Of a stretch of DNA of 37,802 nucleotides, positions 9,145 to 18,287 are shown in pieces. The first letter of the stretch is position 1. Each line of letters starts with the position of its first letter. Below the pieces are notes generated by a model. It did not search any database and was not told the origin of the DNA. It worked only from the letters and a program-made list of their open reading frames with translations. Position numbers and translations under genes: made by a program. This DNA comes from Emiliania huxleyi CCMP1516. Its lineage: Eukaryota; Haptophyta; Isochrysidales; Noelaerhabdaceae. Location: the NCBI RefSeq assembly GCF_000372725.1, contig NW_005197967.1:1-37802 (forward strand). The letters are read 5' to 3'.

Positions 9145-10575
9145 ATGTCCACCCCGCCGCGCCGCTCGCGCCGCCTCGCCCCCGCCACCTCCGCCGCGCC
9201 CTCGCCAGCCACGCCGCCACCCGCCCGCCTCCTCGACCTCCCCACGGACCTCCTCGTGCGCGTCCTCTCTCACTGCGACCCCTTCGACATCGCTCGCGTC
9301 GCGGCCGTCTCGCTCCTCTTCCACGCCTCCCTCGCGGTGCAGGGCATCCGCTTGTGGGCGCAAGAGCGCGGCTTCGAGCTGCCGGCGCAGCCCGAGGGCG
9401 AGGGCTGCCCCGTGCGGTGGCTGTGCTGTTCGGCCTTGCTGCGCGAGTCCAACCCGCCGGTGAGGGCGGCTGCAGGCGCTTGGCACAGCGTCTTCATCGA
9501 CGGCGAGGGGCGGCTCTCGTCGTGCGGCTCCCCGCCGGCCTACATTCAAGCCCCAGGACTGCTCGGTCACGGTGAGGGCGTGACGCGGCTCAACACGCCG
9601 ACCCGCCTCCCTTCCCCACTGGGCGGCGAGCGCGCCGTGAGTGTGTCGGCTGGACGCGGGCACAGCCTCGCCCTCACCGCCAACGGGTCCGTGTGGAGCT
9701 GGGGCTATGGAGCCGGTGGCAAGCTGGGCCACGGCGACTACCAGGACCAGCTGCTGCCGAAGAAGGTCGAGGCCTTGGCGGGGCGGCGCGTCGTCGCCGT
9801 GTCGGCTGGAGTTGGCCACTGCTTCGCCCTCACCGCCGACGGCGCCGTCTGGAGCTGGGGCGGTGGAGGCTTTGGCAAGTTGGGCCACGGCGACCGGCAG
9901 AACCAGCTGCTGCCGAAGAAGGTCGAGGCCTTGGCGGGCCGGCGCGTCGTCGCTGTTTCGACGGGAAGCAGCCACAGCCTCGCCCTCACCGCCGACAACG
10001 CCGTCTGGAGCTGGGGCTGGGGATACCAAGGCCAATTGGGCCACGGCGACGAGCAGGACCAGCTGCTGCCAAAGAAGGTCGAGGTGTTGGCTGACCGGCG
10101 TGTCGTCGCTGTCTCGGGGGGAGAATTGCACAGCATCGCCATCACCGCCGACAACGCCGTCTGGAGCTGGGGCGGTGGAGGATCTGGCCAGTTGGGCCAC
10201 GGCGACGAGCTGAGCCAGCTGCTGCCCAAGAAAATCGAGGGTTTGGCTGGCCAGCGCGTCGTCGCTGTGTCGGCTGGAGAGTCCCACAGCCTCGCCATCA
10301 CAGCCGACGGCGCTCTCTGGAGCTGGGGCTATGGAGGCTACGGCAAGCTGGGCCACGGCGACGAGCAGCTGCAGCCGGTGCCCAAGAAGGTCGAGGCCTT
10401 TGCAGGACAGCGCGTCGTCGCTGCGTTGGCTGGATACGAGCATAGCCTCGCCCTCACCGCCGACGGCGCCGTTTGGAGCTGGGGCTGTGGACGCGAAGGC
10501 CGGTTGGGCCACGGAGAGGACTTGTCGAACCAGCTGCTGCCCAAGAAGGTCGTGGGGTGGGCGCCGGAGCAGTGA
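9145..10575 (+). CDS. F-box protein with RCC1 beta-propeller
   Basis: An uninterrupted 476-residue frame. After a basic, Pro-rich N-terminus comes an F-box (about 29-66, beginning LLDLPTDLLVRVLSHC), which would bind Skp1 in an SCF ubiquitin ligase. From about residue 110 there is one degenerate RCC1 unit, then six near-identical 52-residue units whose core is HSLALTADGAVWSWG followed by GxLGHGD and LLPKKVEALAG. Seven units fit a complete seven-bladed propeller, which would act as the substrate receptor; F-box plus RCC1 is inferred to be an SCF adaptor. The DNA repeats with a 156-bp period, so the blades arose by recent duplication or are homogenised. No intron is needed. The stop is 70 bp before the next gene, on the same strand. 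Confidence 0.9.
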   Translation: MSTPPRRSRRLAPATSAAPSPATPPPARLLDLPTDLLVRVLSHCDPFDIARVAAVSLLFHASLAVQGIRLWAQERGFELPAQPEGEGCPVRWLCCSALLRESNPPVRAAAGAWHSVFIDGEGRLSSCGSPPAYIQAPGLLGHGEGVTRLNTPTRLPSPLGGERAVSVSAGRGHSLALTANGSVWSWGYGAGGKLGHGDYQDQLLPKKVEALAGRRVVAVSAGVGHCFALTADGAVWSWGGGGFGKLGHGDRQNQLLPKKVEALAGRRVVAVSTGSSHSLALTADNAVWSWGWGYQGQLGHGDEQDQLLPKKVEVLADRRVVAVSGGELHSIAITADNAVWSWGGGGSGQLGHGDELSQLLPKKIEGLAGQRVVAVSAGESHSLAITADGALWSWGYGGYGKLGHGDEQLQPVPKKVEAFAGQRVVAALAGYEHSLALTADGAVWSWGCGREGRLGHGEDLSNQLLPKKVVGWAPEQ

Positions 10576-10645
10576 GTTTCAAGGGAGGGAGGGGTGGATG
10601 TTGGTGGGTAGCACATTTCTTTTATTTATCGCTGATCTTGTGTGT

Positions 10646-11623
10646 ATGAAGTCTCTCCGAGTCCTCCTCCTCGCCGTGCTGCCCGCCGCGGCAGCGATGA
10701 AACCACGTGTCGCTCCGCAAATGCAGCTCGCGTCGGCGCCGGCCGCCGGCCTTGCCGCCGCCGCCGCCCTCGCGACGGCGCTCCCCGCCTCTGCGGCGAG
10801 GAGTGGCGGCCGCGTCGGCGGCAGGGTGAGTGGTGGCGGCGGATACCGCGGCGGCGGCGGCGGCGGCGGCGGGTACCGCGGCGGCTACGGCGGCAGCACA
10901 AACGTCTACGTCGCGCCGCCGATGTCGCCCTTCGGGTTCGGCGGCTTCGGCTTCTCGCCCTTCGGGTACGGCTTCTCGCCGTTTGGCTTTGGCTTTGGCG
11001 TGCCGGCGCCGCTGCTGCTCCTCTTCCTCGGCGGCGCCGCCCTCACGTCTTTCCGCTCGGCCCGCGGGATCGAGGCGTCCGACAAGGCGGGCGCCGCGCT
11101 GTGCCTGCAAGTCGCCTGCTACTGCGACGACCGAAACGACTCGCTGTACGGCCGCCTGCAGTCGGTGGCGCGGTCGGCCGAGACGCAGTCGTACGAGGGC
11201 CTGCAGCGGCTGTGCTCCGACTCGTGCCTCGCGATGCTGCGCTCGTCCAAGGACTGGCTCGCCGGCCGCACCGAGAGCACGACGGCGGGGCTGCTCACCA
11301 ACGACGTCGAGACGTCGTACAACCGCCTGGTCGTGCAGGAGCGCTCCAAGTGGGAGAGCGAGCAGGGCGCGCTCACGCGGTCCGCGCCGGGCCAGCCGAC
11401 GTACATGGTGGCCACGCTGGTCGTGCTGCTCCGCCAGGGATCCGAGCTCCCGTCGGTCTCCACCGCCGCAGACTTGCGCGAGGCCATCTCTGCGCTGGCG
11501 GCGGACGTGAGCGTCGAGGATAACCTGCTCGCCGCGGAGCTCCTGTGGACGCCCGAGGACGGCAACGACGTCATGGAGCGCGACGACCTCTTCCTGAACT
11601 TCCCCGAGCTGGTGAACGTGTGA
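10646..11623 (+). CDS. Plastid-targeted FLAP1/DUF1517-like membrane protein
   Basis: A 325-residue protein. Residues 1-17 form a signal peptide (MKSLRVLLLAVLPAAAA), followed by an Ala-rich transit-like stretch to about residue 50, the bipartite leader expected for a secondary plastid. The mature part begins ARSGGRVGGR, a hallmark of the DUF1517 family, followed by Gly-rich and Phe/Gly-rich segments, one membrane span (about 119-136) and a conserved soluble C-terminus including a typical LWTPEDGND motif near the end. The family is found in cyanobacteria and plastids; the Arabidopsis member FLAP1 affects acclimation to fluctuating light (recalled, not checked). The ATG is chosen because it starts the signal peptide; the frame is open further upstream. 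No introns. Confidence 0.85.
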   Translation: MKSLRVLLLAVLPAAAAMKPRVAPQMQLASAPAAGLAAAAALATALPASAARSGGRVGGRVSGGGGYRGGGGGGGGYRGGYGGSTNVYVAPPMSPFGFGGFGFSPFGYGFSPFGFGFGVPAPLLLLFLGGAALTSFRSARGIEASDKAGAALCLQVACYCDDRNDSLYGRLQSVARSAETQSYEGLQRLCSDSCLAMLRSSKDWLAGRTESTTAGLLTNDVETSYNRLVVQERSKWESEQGALTRSAPGQPTYMVATLVVLLRQGSELPSVSTAADLREAISALAADVSVEDNLLAAELLWTPEDGNDVMERDDLFLNFPELVNV

Positions 11624-12533
11624 GCGGCGCAGTGCGCACACACGGCCCGGCGCAGGCTGCGGACAGAGCGGCTCGCGCAGCAACGCAGCAACTCTTGTAG
11701 TGGTAGTGAGCTGTCTCAGCTCACAGGAGAACGAGGAAAGCATGACACTTTGCCGAGTTGCACCGCCGAGACATGCGTGGAGTGGATGCTCGCCGTGTCG
11801 CGCGCGTCTCGCGCGGTGGTACGGTGGTCCGATCGTATATACAGTACCGGGATTCACCCGGGCAACACCCGCTCACCTCCGCTCTACGGCTTTAGAGGAT
11901 AGAGCACATCTCCTAAGCCGCCCCTCTCTCTATAACTACATGCACATGCACATGTACATGTACATGTTGTTGTGAGAGTGCTATAAGAACACCTTCGAGC
12001 GCGAACAAGCCGAACCCCCCGACCCCCCGGGCCGATCTCTCTGATTAGTAACATCACGTGCGCGTATTGGTTGTGAGAGATACAGACGGCGCGACGCGGC
12101 CTAGAGCTCTCTCTGCACTCTGGTCTCTCGGTCTCTCTCCGTCCGCGAGAGTGTCGAGATCGATCACATTGGGCTAAACCCCACCTGGCTTCCTCCCGCT
12201 AAATGCCGCAAGAGTTCTCTTGCACCTCGAAGCGCAGAAAGGCTGCCAACCTCCTCTCCCATCTGGCGCTTGCGTCGGGCAGCGTGGGCGCGGCATCCGG
12301 GACGGATGCGGGCCGCTGTCTCGCGGGATCGCTGGAAGCCGCTCGGCTCCCCACGCGCCGCCGAGCTGCGATGGCGCCACCGCAACGGCTGCCCCTCCTC
12401 GGCTCCCGCCCCGGGGCTGCCGAAATAGGTGCCCCGAGCCACCGTTTGCAACATCCGCGCGGATCGGCGGCGCTGCCGACGCCCCCCCGACCGGCAAACA
12501 CCACCAGAAGGGCGGTGGTGAAAGCAGCACCTC
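11624..12533. other. Intergenic DNA without a supported gene
   Basis: I see no convincing gene. The region holds a CATGTA/CATGCA microsatellite (about 11938-11968) with palindromic ACATGT units, and pyrimidine-rich CTCTCTC stretches around 12100-12140. From about 12200 several overlapping open frames exist on both strands, as is usual at this GC content, and none resembles a known protein. Confidence 0.5.
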
Positions 12534-12770
12534 TCAAATGTCGTCGTCGTCGCGCAGTTCCCTAGTGTCCGCTCGGCGGCCGGCGGCGGCCGGCGGCCAA
12601 GAATCCGGATTTTCGTCTCTCGACGCGAAGATATGGTCCCGAGTCTCACTACTCGCCCCTCCATCCTGTAGGTCCGGACCTTGCCTGCTCAGTAGCCGCG
12701 ATGAATCGTCGCCCTCATCGTCCGCGGTCATCCTTTCAGCCTCAAACGGGCCAAACGACTGTCTCGCCAT
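12534..12770 (-). CDS. Small acidic hypothetical ORF
   Basis: A 78-residue frame starts at a minus-strand ATG (MARQSFGPFEAERM) and ends in RELRDDDDI. Its composition (acidic and polar, few Arg/Pro runs) is less shadow-like than the surrounding frames, which is the only reason to list it. No domain is recognised, no introns are inferred and no neighbour supports it. It may be one exon of a larger gene or noise. Confidence 0.22.
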   Translation of the reverse strand: MARQSFGPFEAERMTADDEGDDSSRLLSRQGPDLQDGGASSETRDHIFASRDENPDSWPPAAAGRRADTRELRDDDDI

Positions 12771-13425
12771 CAGCCATCTCGCCTCTCGCGGTCGCGTCAC
12801 GCCTTCCCTCGTGCCGCGAGTAGGCGCGTGAGTGATGGCCCTGCCGCCAGGTACACGGCTACACCTCGGGACGCCGTGCTGAGACGGGTAGAGCCGCCCC
12901 GCGGGAGCGAAAGCCGCCTCGCGCGCCTCAGCCCGCCGGGCCCCTCGGCGGCCAGTGTGGGGTGGATACGGCGGTGATAAACCCCTCTGACAGCAGCGCC
13001 TCACGGCGTGGGCTGCGAGGTCACTCGGGGTGACCCAGGGGGCGGCGGGGGAGCACTATCCCGCCGGAGCAGCGGGTGATATTCCCGCTACTCGCTCGAG
13101 TTTGAGGTGCGCCGCGCCTCCCTGTGCTGCCTTCCCGGCTGCCCCAGCCGCCCTCACCGTCCTCATCCCCTCCCCCACCCCCTCCCCCTCAGGCTAGGCC
13201 CTCGCCACCGCCGCTGCCGCTGTCTCCGCCACAGCCGCCGCTGTTTCCCTCCCCCCACCCATCTCTGAAGAATTAGGCCCACGGCGTGCCGCTTCGGGCC
13301 TGTCTGCGGAATCTCCTCTGTTGAAGAAGCGATGGGCGAGCTCGGCCTGTAGGCAGCCTACTTGACCCCGTTCGACTCACTCATCGTAGGAGGAGAGGTC
13401 TCGGAAAGAATCGCGGAACCGAAGA
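12771..13425. other. Unassigned GC-rich intergenic stretch
   Basis: There is no reading frame I can support. The stretch includes poly-C/CCTCCCC-rich sequence around 13160-13260. Confidence 0.4.
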
Positions 13426-13469
13426 TGTCTAGGAAGTGTCTAGGAAGTGTCTAGGAGGTGTCTAGGAAC
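13426..13469 (-). repeat. Four tandem 11-bp units, GACACYTCCTA on the minus strand
   Basis: The plus strand carries TGTCTAGGAAG-type units at 13426-13436, 13437-13447, 13448-13458 and 13459-13469. Read on the minus strand, in another register, they are GACACYTCCTA, the same 11-bp theme as the units that fill introns at 19697-19729, 19950-19982 and 32348-32380. Related GGTCTAGGTTTCG segments follow near 13532 and 13596. This could be the intron of an unrecognised minus-strand gene, or a free copy of the repeat. Confidence 0.8.
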
Positions 13470-13612
13470 CGTCCCTGCGGCGTGCGGATCTCCGAGAGGT
13501 GCGGCGACGAGAGCAGCGATCGGAGGACGTGGTCTAGGTTTCGCCGCACCTGTACGAGATTCTCACTCCCCCCCGAGATTCTCCGAGACGCTACAGGTCT
13601 AGGTTTCGTCGC

Positions 13613-13712
13613 NNNNNNNNNNNNNNNNNNNNNNNNNNNNNNNNNNNNNNNNNNNNNNNNNNNNNNNNNNNNNNNNNNNNNNNNNNNNNNNNNNNNNNNN
13701 NNNNNNNNNNNN
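13613..13712. other. Assembly gap (100 N)
   Basis: Exactly 100 undetermined bases, the conventional filler for a gap of unknown size. It lies directly before the low-complexity proline-rich tract, which probably caused the break. Confidence 0.98.
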
Positions 13713-13743
13713 CCCGCCCCCGCCAAGCCGGCTTCCGCCGTAG

Positions 13744-14442
13744 CCGCCGCCGCCGTCGCCTCCGCCACCATCCCCGCCGCCGCCCAGCCTTCCGCCACCA
13801 TCACCACCACGGCCCAGCCCTCCGCCCCCAAGCCCGCCCCCGCCATCGCCGCCGCCTCCCTCGCCACCGCCGCCCTCGCCGCCACCCCCGTCACCACCGC
13901 CTCCGAGCCCGCCCCCGCCCTCGCCTCCGCCGCCCTCGCCACCACCCCCGTCTCCGCCACCGCCGAGCCCTCCCCCGCCCTCTCCCCCTCCGCCCTCACC
14001 GCCGCCGCCCTCGCCGCCGCCGCCCTCGCCGCCGCCACCGAGCCCGCCGCCACCGTCACCCCCGCCCCCGTCGCCGCCACTTCCCTCACCGCCATTGCCC
14101 AGCCCGCCGCCGCCATCTCCCCCACCGCCCTCACCGCCACGCTGCCAGCGCAGCCGCCGGGCGACGCGACAGCGGCTAGCGGCCGGGAGAGCCTCTCCAG
14201 TGCGGGCTGGGGGCGGTGGCGGCACTCTGCGGGTGGCGGGCGAGCTGCTGGCTGGCCGGCGGCGCGTCTCGACTCAAATTATGGGCCGCCTCTCGGGCGT
14301 GCGGCCAGGGGCCCGTGTGGCGCGAGGAGAGGGCGGCGCGCTCGGCGCGCTGGCGGCGGTGAAGCCTCTCAGAGTGGGCGCTGGCTGGCTGAGGGCGTCG
14401 GGCGGGTGTGGGGTGGCACTCGGGCCGCCGGACGGGCCGTGA
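13744..14442 (+). CDS. (SPPPP)n hydroxyproline-rich-like tract, partial
   Basis: In one plus-strand frame, about 130 codons read almost pure Ser-Pro4 repeats (period 15 bp, with synonymous variation TCG, TCA, TCT and AGC for Ser). This is the type of rod linker found in pherophorins and other algal cell-wall glycoproteins. The frame is closed upstream by TAG at 13741-13743, beside the assembly gap. It stays open after the repeat to 14442, but that part is Arg/Gly-rich and looks like read-through rather than protein. No signal peptide or globular domain is visible. It may be one exon of a wall or matrix protein whose other exons are lost in the gap, or only a C-rich minisatellite; the reverse strand reads as poly-Gly. 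Confidence 0.4.
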   Translation, partial: PPPPSPPPPSPPPPSLPPPSPPRPSPPPPSPPPPSPPPPSPPPPSPPPPSPPPPSPPPPSPPPPSPPPPSPPPPSPPPPSPPPPSPPPPSPPPPSPPPPSPPPPSPPPPSPPLPSPPLPSPPPPSPPPPSPPRCQRSRRATRQRLAAGRASPVRAGGGGGTLRVAGELLAGRRRVSTQIMGRLSGVRPGARVARGEGGALGALAAVKPLRVGAGWLRASGGCGVALGPPDGP

Positions 14443-15398
14443 TGGCCCGTGTGGCGTTCGTGAGGGATTGTTTGGGCGCCCTGGCAGCCTCCCCGCCTGC
14501 GTGACCAGGGCCGGTTTGGCAGCGGTTTGGGCTGTGTGTGGGCTGGTCGCGGTAGGGGATATAGGGCTTGTTTATGGTCCCACTCACCACTCCCGGCCAA
14601 CGGGGCCTCGCGGCACGCGGGGCGTCCTCGTTTGCAGTAAAAGGCCTCTGCCATCGCTCAGAGTCCCAATCCATGTGATCATCCGCGCCGCCGCGCCCGA
14701 GTAGTCCCCAGATGCGACGTCGTCGGGGAGGGCGTCGTCGCGGGCGCCAACGTCGTCATCCGAGCCCCTACGGCTGTCCAAGGGCACGTCTGGGTGACCA
14801 GGGGCGGGGGCCGAGCCGTGAGTGCTCCGCCGGGGCGAGCTTCTGGGTCCATGGGACCGCTGCCGGACCCATCCGAGAGCCTCTCCGGACACGTTCGCTC
14901 GATGGCCTAGTTGGCGGCCGATATTCGACGACCAAAGCTCCGGGCGCCGCGGCCAGAGGTCCGCCCACGGCCCCAGGACTCGTGGTGGGTGTGGGGTGTG
15001 CCTCACGAGGCGGAGAGGCCGCGTGAACGCCCGTAGAAGCTCGCGAAGTGCGGATTTGGAGCGCCGCGCCGGACCTCCGCCGGGGCCCGCCGGGGCGTCG
15101 TATGGGCCTCGGGGTGCCCGAGAAGCTTAGAGGTGCGGTTTTTTTTGCTTGTGGTCTATCGGTTCATGTCATGGACCGGCCCTGGGAAGCCTTTGACCGC
15201 GCGCGGAGGGTGTTACGGGGCCGTGATGATTTAGCGGGAGGGAAATCGGCTGGTTTGCCCAGTGTGATATAAATCTCCCTGGGAGATTTCGATAAAACCA
15301 CTCCGATATAACAGATATCTCGCACGCAGTACCGTGCAGAGAGTCCGGCCCGACGCACAAACCCATAAAAACATTCGCGCTCACGGACCACCGCGTGA
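14443..15398. other. Intergenic DNA; one perfect inverted repeat
   Basis: No gene is supported. A perfect 9-bp inverted repeat (AAATCTCCC, one T, GGGAGATTT) lies at 15271-15289 in a locally AT-richer patch. Confidence 0.45.
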
Positions 15399-15956
15399 TC
15401 ATACACCAGCACTCCCGCTCAGCCGGAGCGCCGCCCACAGCCTCTCCAGCCACCCGTCGATCTCAGTGTTGCCTGTGCGGTCGTCGGCCTCGCCGCGCCT
15501 GCAGAAGCGCGTGCCGCCGAGGTGCTTGAGCCACGAATCTACCTTCTCAGCCGCCTGGTTGCAGTCGCGAGCTCCAAAGCAGTCCACGCGCCGCCACGCG
15601 ACGGCGAGGAGGTTCGAGTCGCCAAGGCCGAGTACCGCGAACTGAAGCCCGTCCAGCGTCTTGGGGCCGTGCGATTTGCGTCGGAGGAAACGGAGGCAAG
15701 CTGCTGAAGCTGGGCACGGCTGCTCGTCCTCGACCGTGGTGATCAAAAGCAAGGCGGGTGAGGACTGCGCCGGCCCGCCGCTGAAGGCCTCAAAGTCGAC
15801 GAGATTGTGCATGGTCACCTCGACGCCGTTCTCACACGCTGCGTCCCGCACGCGCAAAGCGATTGCCTCGCTGAAACCACCGCCGTGGAAGACGTTCAGG
15901 TGCGTGCTCTCTCTCCGCGACGCGAGCAGGGCCTCGTGCGGAAGCGCCATCCACAC
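15399..15956 (-). pseudogene. Decayed flavodoxin domain of a diflavin reductase
   Basis: A minus-strand frame of 185 residues aligns by eye with the FMN-binding domain of the NADPH-cytochrome P450 / methionine synthase reductase family. GVEVTMHNLVDFEAFS, LDGLQFAVLGLGDSN, LGGTRFCRRGEADD and WLERLWAALR fall in the expected order and spacing. Key FMN loops are wrong: the phosphate-binding SQTGTAE-type loop reads GGGFSEA, and the TSTFGDGE-type loop reads TTVEDEQPCP. No FAD or NADPH domain follows downstream. It therefore looks like a relic, or a degenerate exon, of a reductase, perhaps closest to methionine synthase reductase because of the ADD after RGE. A divergent FMN-free domain in a functional protein cannot be excluded. 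Confidence 0.6.
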
Positions 15957-16435
15957 ACCCCTGGCTGTACCTCTTGCTAGCGCATGCGGAAAAAAGAATT
16001 CCGTGTGCGCCCGGAAAGTGAGAAACGCCGGACAGCGTGGTGCACGATTTCAACCTCCCATACGTGTTTGTTTCGCTCCTTTCCTCGGGCTGTTCCATCC
16101 TCCTCACCTCCTTCCCAACTAGGCGGGGCGGGGGGGCGCGCGGGTGCGGGGTGCGGTGCGGTGTGGGTGTGTGCATGTCGTGCGGCTGCAGCAGATGACC
16201 GACGGTGACCGTGAGTATTGTTATTAACAACGAAGGCGCTCTCAAAAAGAAAACCAAACTCCCTCGCACAACACTGGGCACGGGACTGGCGCGCACTGGC
16301 ACCGTGTTGTGCGGAAAAAAGAACATAAAGAGGAGAAAAGGCTTACAAAAGGGATTTGAAAAGCGGCTAGCGTCAGCTGTCTCGACTTATCCGAAGGGAA
16401 CCCCACAGTATCACCTGGCTGACTCACCGGGTGAC
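15957..16435. other. Intergenic DNA with an inverted repeat
   Basis: This lies between the flavodoxin relic and the stop of the minus-strand F-box gene, so it should contain that gene's 3' UTR. A perfect 10-bp inverted repeat CGCACAACAC / GTGTTGTGCG (16265-16274, 16304-16313) is bordered by A-rich runs. It might form an RNA hairpin at the transcript end; that is inference. Confidence 0.45.
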
Positions 16436-16830
16436 TCACCCGTGCATGGTGAGCGCCTCGTTCAGCGCCTGCAGGAAGAGCTCGTGCTGGAGCTGGCCGT
16501 CGAGCCGGCCGGCCTGCGCCCAGCCGTGCACCGGGTCGCCGACCGCCTCGCAGCCGCTCGCCTCGAGCAAGAGCTCGAGCGCCCAGCCCAGCTCGCGCGG
16601 CGCCTTAAGGTACGGCCGCAGGTGTGCCTAGCAGGCCCCAGGTGAGGTGAGGCACACACCTCTCCACACGCCAGTGTGGGGCAAGGGCCGGGCGGTCCCC
16701 CCGCCTCTCCACTCTCCCCAAAGCATTCATGACAGTGCCAAGAGTCGAGGCCCGGTGCTCAGGGGCGAGCGGTGTGGATGGACTGCGTGCCTACTCTGTC
16801 CACCGGCCGTCTTGCGATTTCAGGCCACAG

Positions 16831-16866
<36 letters not shown>

Positions 16867-18287
16867 ACAGAGAATCGCCCCGTCACGCGCCTTGAGCCAG
16901 AGCTCGGGCCGGAGGTACCAGCCCTCGTCCCAACTGGGCGCCGGGGTGCGCACCACCAGAAAGGCGAGGTCGGCGCCCGCCTAATCTCGGGTGATGGGTG
17001 ATCTCGGGATAATCCCGGGATGATCTCGGGTGCTCTCGGGATGATCTCGGGGTGATCTCGCCTTGAGCTCGACGCCCTCCCGCAGCGCGAGCCGCTCGGC
17101 GTCGAGCGAGAAGAGCCGCGTCTCGAAGTCGCCAAACTCGAGCTGCTCGTGCCCGCCGGCATAGTCGGTCGGCACGCACCCCTGCGTAAGGTAAGGTCAG
17201 GTAAGGTCCACTTCTCCACACACACTATCTCGGCAGAGTCTCGGAGCTATCTTGGGAGTGTGCGGCGGCGCCTCCGACACGCCGCTGTCGATCAGCAGCG
17301 CGCAACGCTGGTCGGAGCTGCGAAAGGCACTGACGGTGAGCCGCCACGGGCTCTCTCGTCGTGTGTTTCGCACCGCGAGCTCGCCTAGCCGACTTGCCAC
17401 GGACGCGTCGCGACCGTGTCCTAGAGAGCCGCTGGGGCCCGCGCGCAGAACGCCCAAAGATATCAACCAGCGCCTCCTGGCTCCATCTCGGCTCCATCTA
17501 GGCCTCATCTGGGCTTCATCTGGGCTTCATCTCGGCTTCATCTCCATCTCGGCTCCATCTCGCCCAGGAAATCGACGAGCGCCTCCTGGCTCTCCAGCGC
17601 GGCCTCTGGCACGGCGCCGGCGGCCAGGTCGATGTGCGCGTGCACGTAGCGGTGCTCGCGGCCGAGCGCCGGGTAGGGCGTCGCCGAGAGCGGCTTGCAG
17701 ACGTCGAGCAGCACCGCGTCGCCCGCACAGATCCGCACCAGGAACTGGTACTGCTCGAGCGGCGGAGGCCGTCTCCGCTGCGTCGGCCGCGCGAGGCGCG
17801 CGTAAACGCTCTGGAAGCTGGCGACCGCACTCAGCGACGCGGCCGCCGGGTAGTCGCGCCGGCAAAGCTCTCTCCACAGATGGTTCGAGCCAGCGGCGTC
17901 ATTCCAGCGTCGACAGACTGCACCAGCGGCTAGCAAGCCCGTCGGCCCTCCAGTCCAGGACAGGGCCATTAGGACAAGGGCTAGCAGGTCGTCGTCGTCC
18001 AGCAGTAGTGTCAGCGTCAGCGGCGGGCTGTTCTGGTCGACAGACACCTCGTCCTCGATGTGATCACGGTCGGAACAGATCAGAGTATTACCCTCCTTAT
18101 AAACCGCGCCCGAGGTGGACTCGCTGCTGCAGACGGGTGGCTGCAGGCTATAGGACGGCTTCTCACTGTCGGCTTCGGCTGTCTGATTGCCGACGAGCCA
18201 CGGCGGCTTCTCGCTGTCGGAGCGAGCGGGCGGAATGTCAAAGACGCTGAAAGGATCTTGGGAGGACGACGCCGCCCGGTCAGCCAT
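16436..18287 (-). CDS. F-box protein, five exons
   Basis: I reconstruct exons 18287-17564, 17420-17272, 17181-17062, 16980-16891 and 16627-16436, which join in frame to 425 codons including the TGA (424 residues). The N-terminus (MADRAASSSQ...) is polar and holds a short internal SDSEKP/ADSEKP repeat. An F-box lies at about 94-138 (LDDDDLLALVLMALSW ... VCRRWNDAAGSNHLWRELC), so an SCF ubiquitin-ligase role is likely. The rest is a beta-rich region without a recognised name (LEFGDFETRLFSLDAERLAL, WDEGWYLRPELWLK), ending ALNEALTMHG. All four introns are inferred to be GC-AG. Introns 1 and 3 consist of 11-bp tandem units; intron 4 holds a (CA)n run. The TGA overlaps a GGTGAGT, so splicing to a further exon is possible. 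The gene is divergent from the oxygenase-like gene at 18965. Confidence 0.7.
16832..16863. repeat. (GT)n microsatellite in F-box intron 4
   Basis: About 16 TG dinucleotides lie within the inferred 263-bp fourth intron; on the gene's own strand this is (CA)n. Confidence 0.9.
16981..17061 (-). repeat. 11-bp tandem repeats forming F-box intron 3
   Basis: The 81-bp intron is almost wholly degenerate units of CGAGATCAYCC (six units of 10-11 bp, then a partial one). It starts GCGAGATC at the donor and ends CGAGATTAG at the acceptor, so the repeat unit supplies both splice-site neighbourhoods. Confidence 0.8.
17480..17562 (-). repeat. 11-bp tandem repeats in F-box intron 1
   Basis: Seven units of the form CSAGATGRAGC (one expanded by 6 bp) start at the donor. 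After them comes a second copy of about 30 bp of the preceding exon end (GCCAGGAGGCGCT and following), so the intron also holds a partial exon duplication. Confidence 0.8.

Noticed and set aside
14700..14800. A plus-strand frame with GEGVVAGANVVIRA-like hexapeptide-repeat flavour
   Set aside because: Too short, with stops on both sides and no second repeat block.
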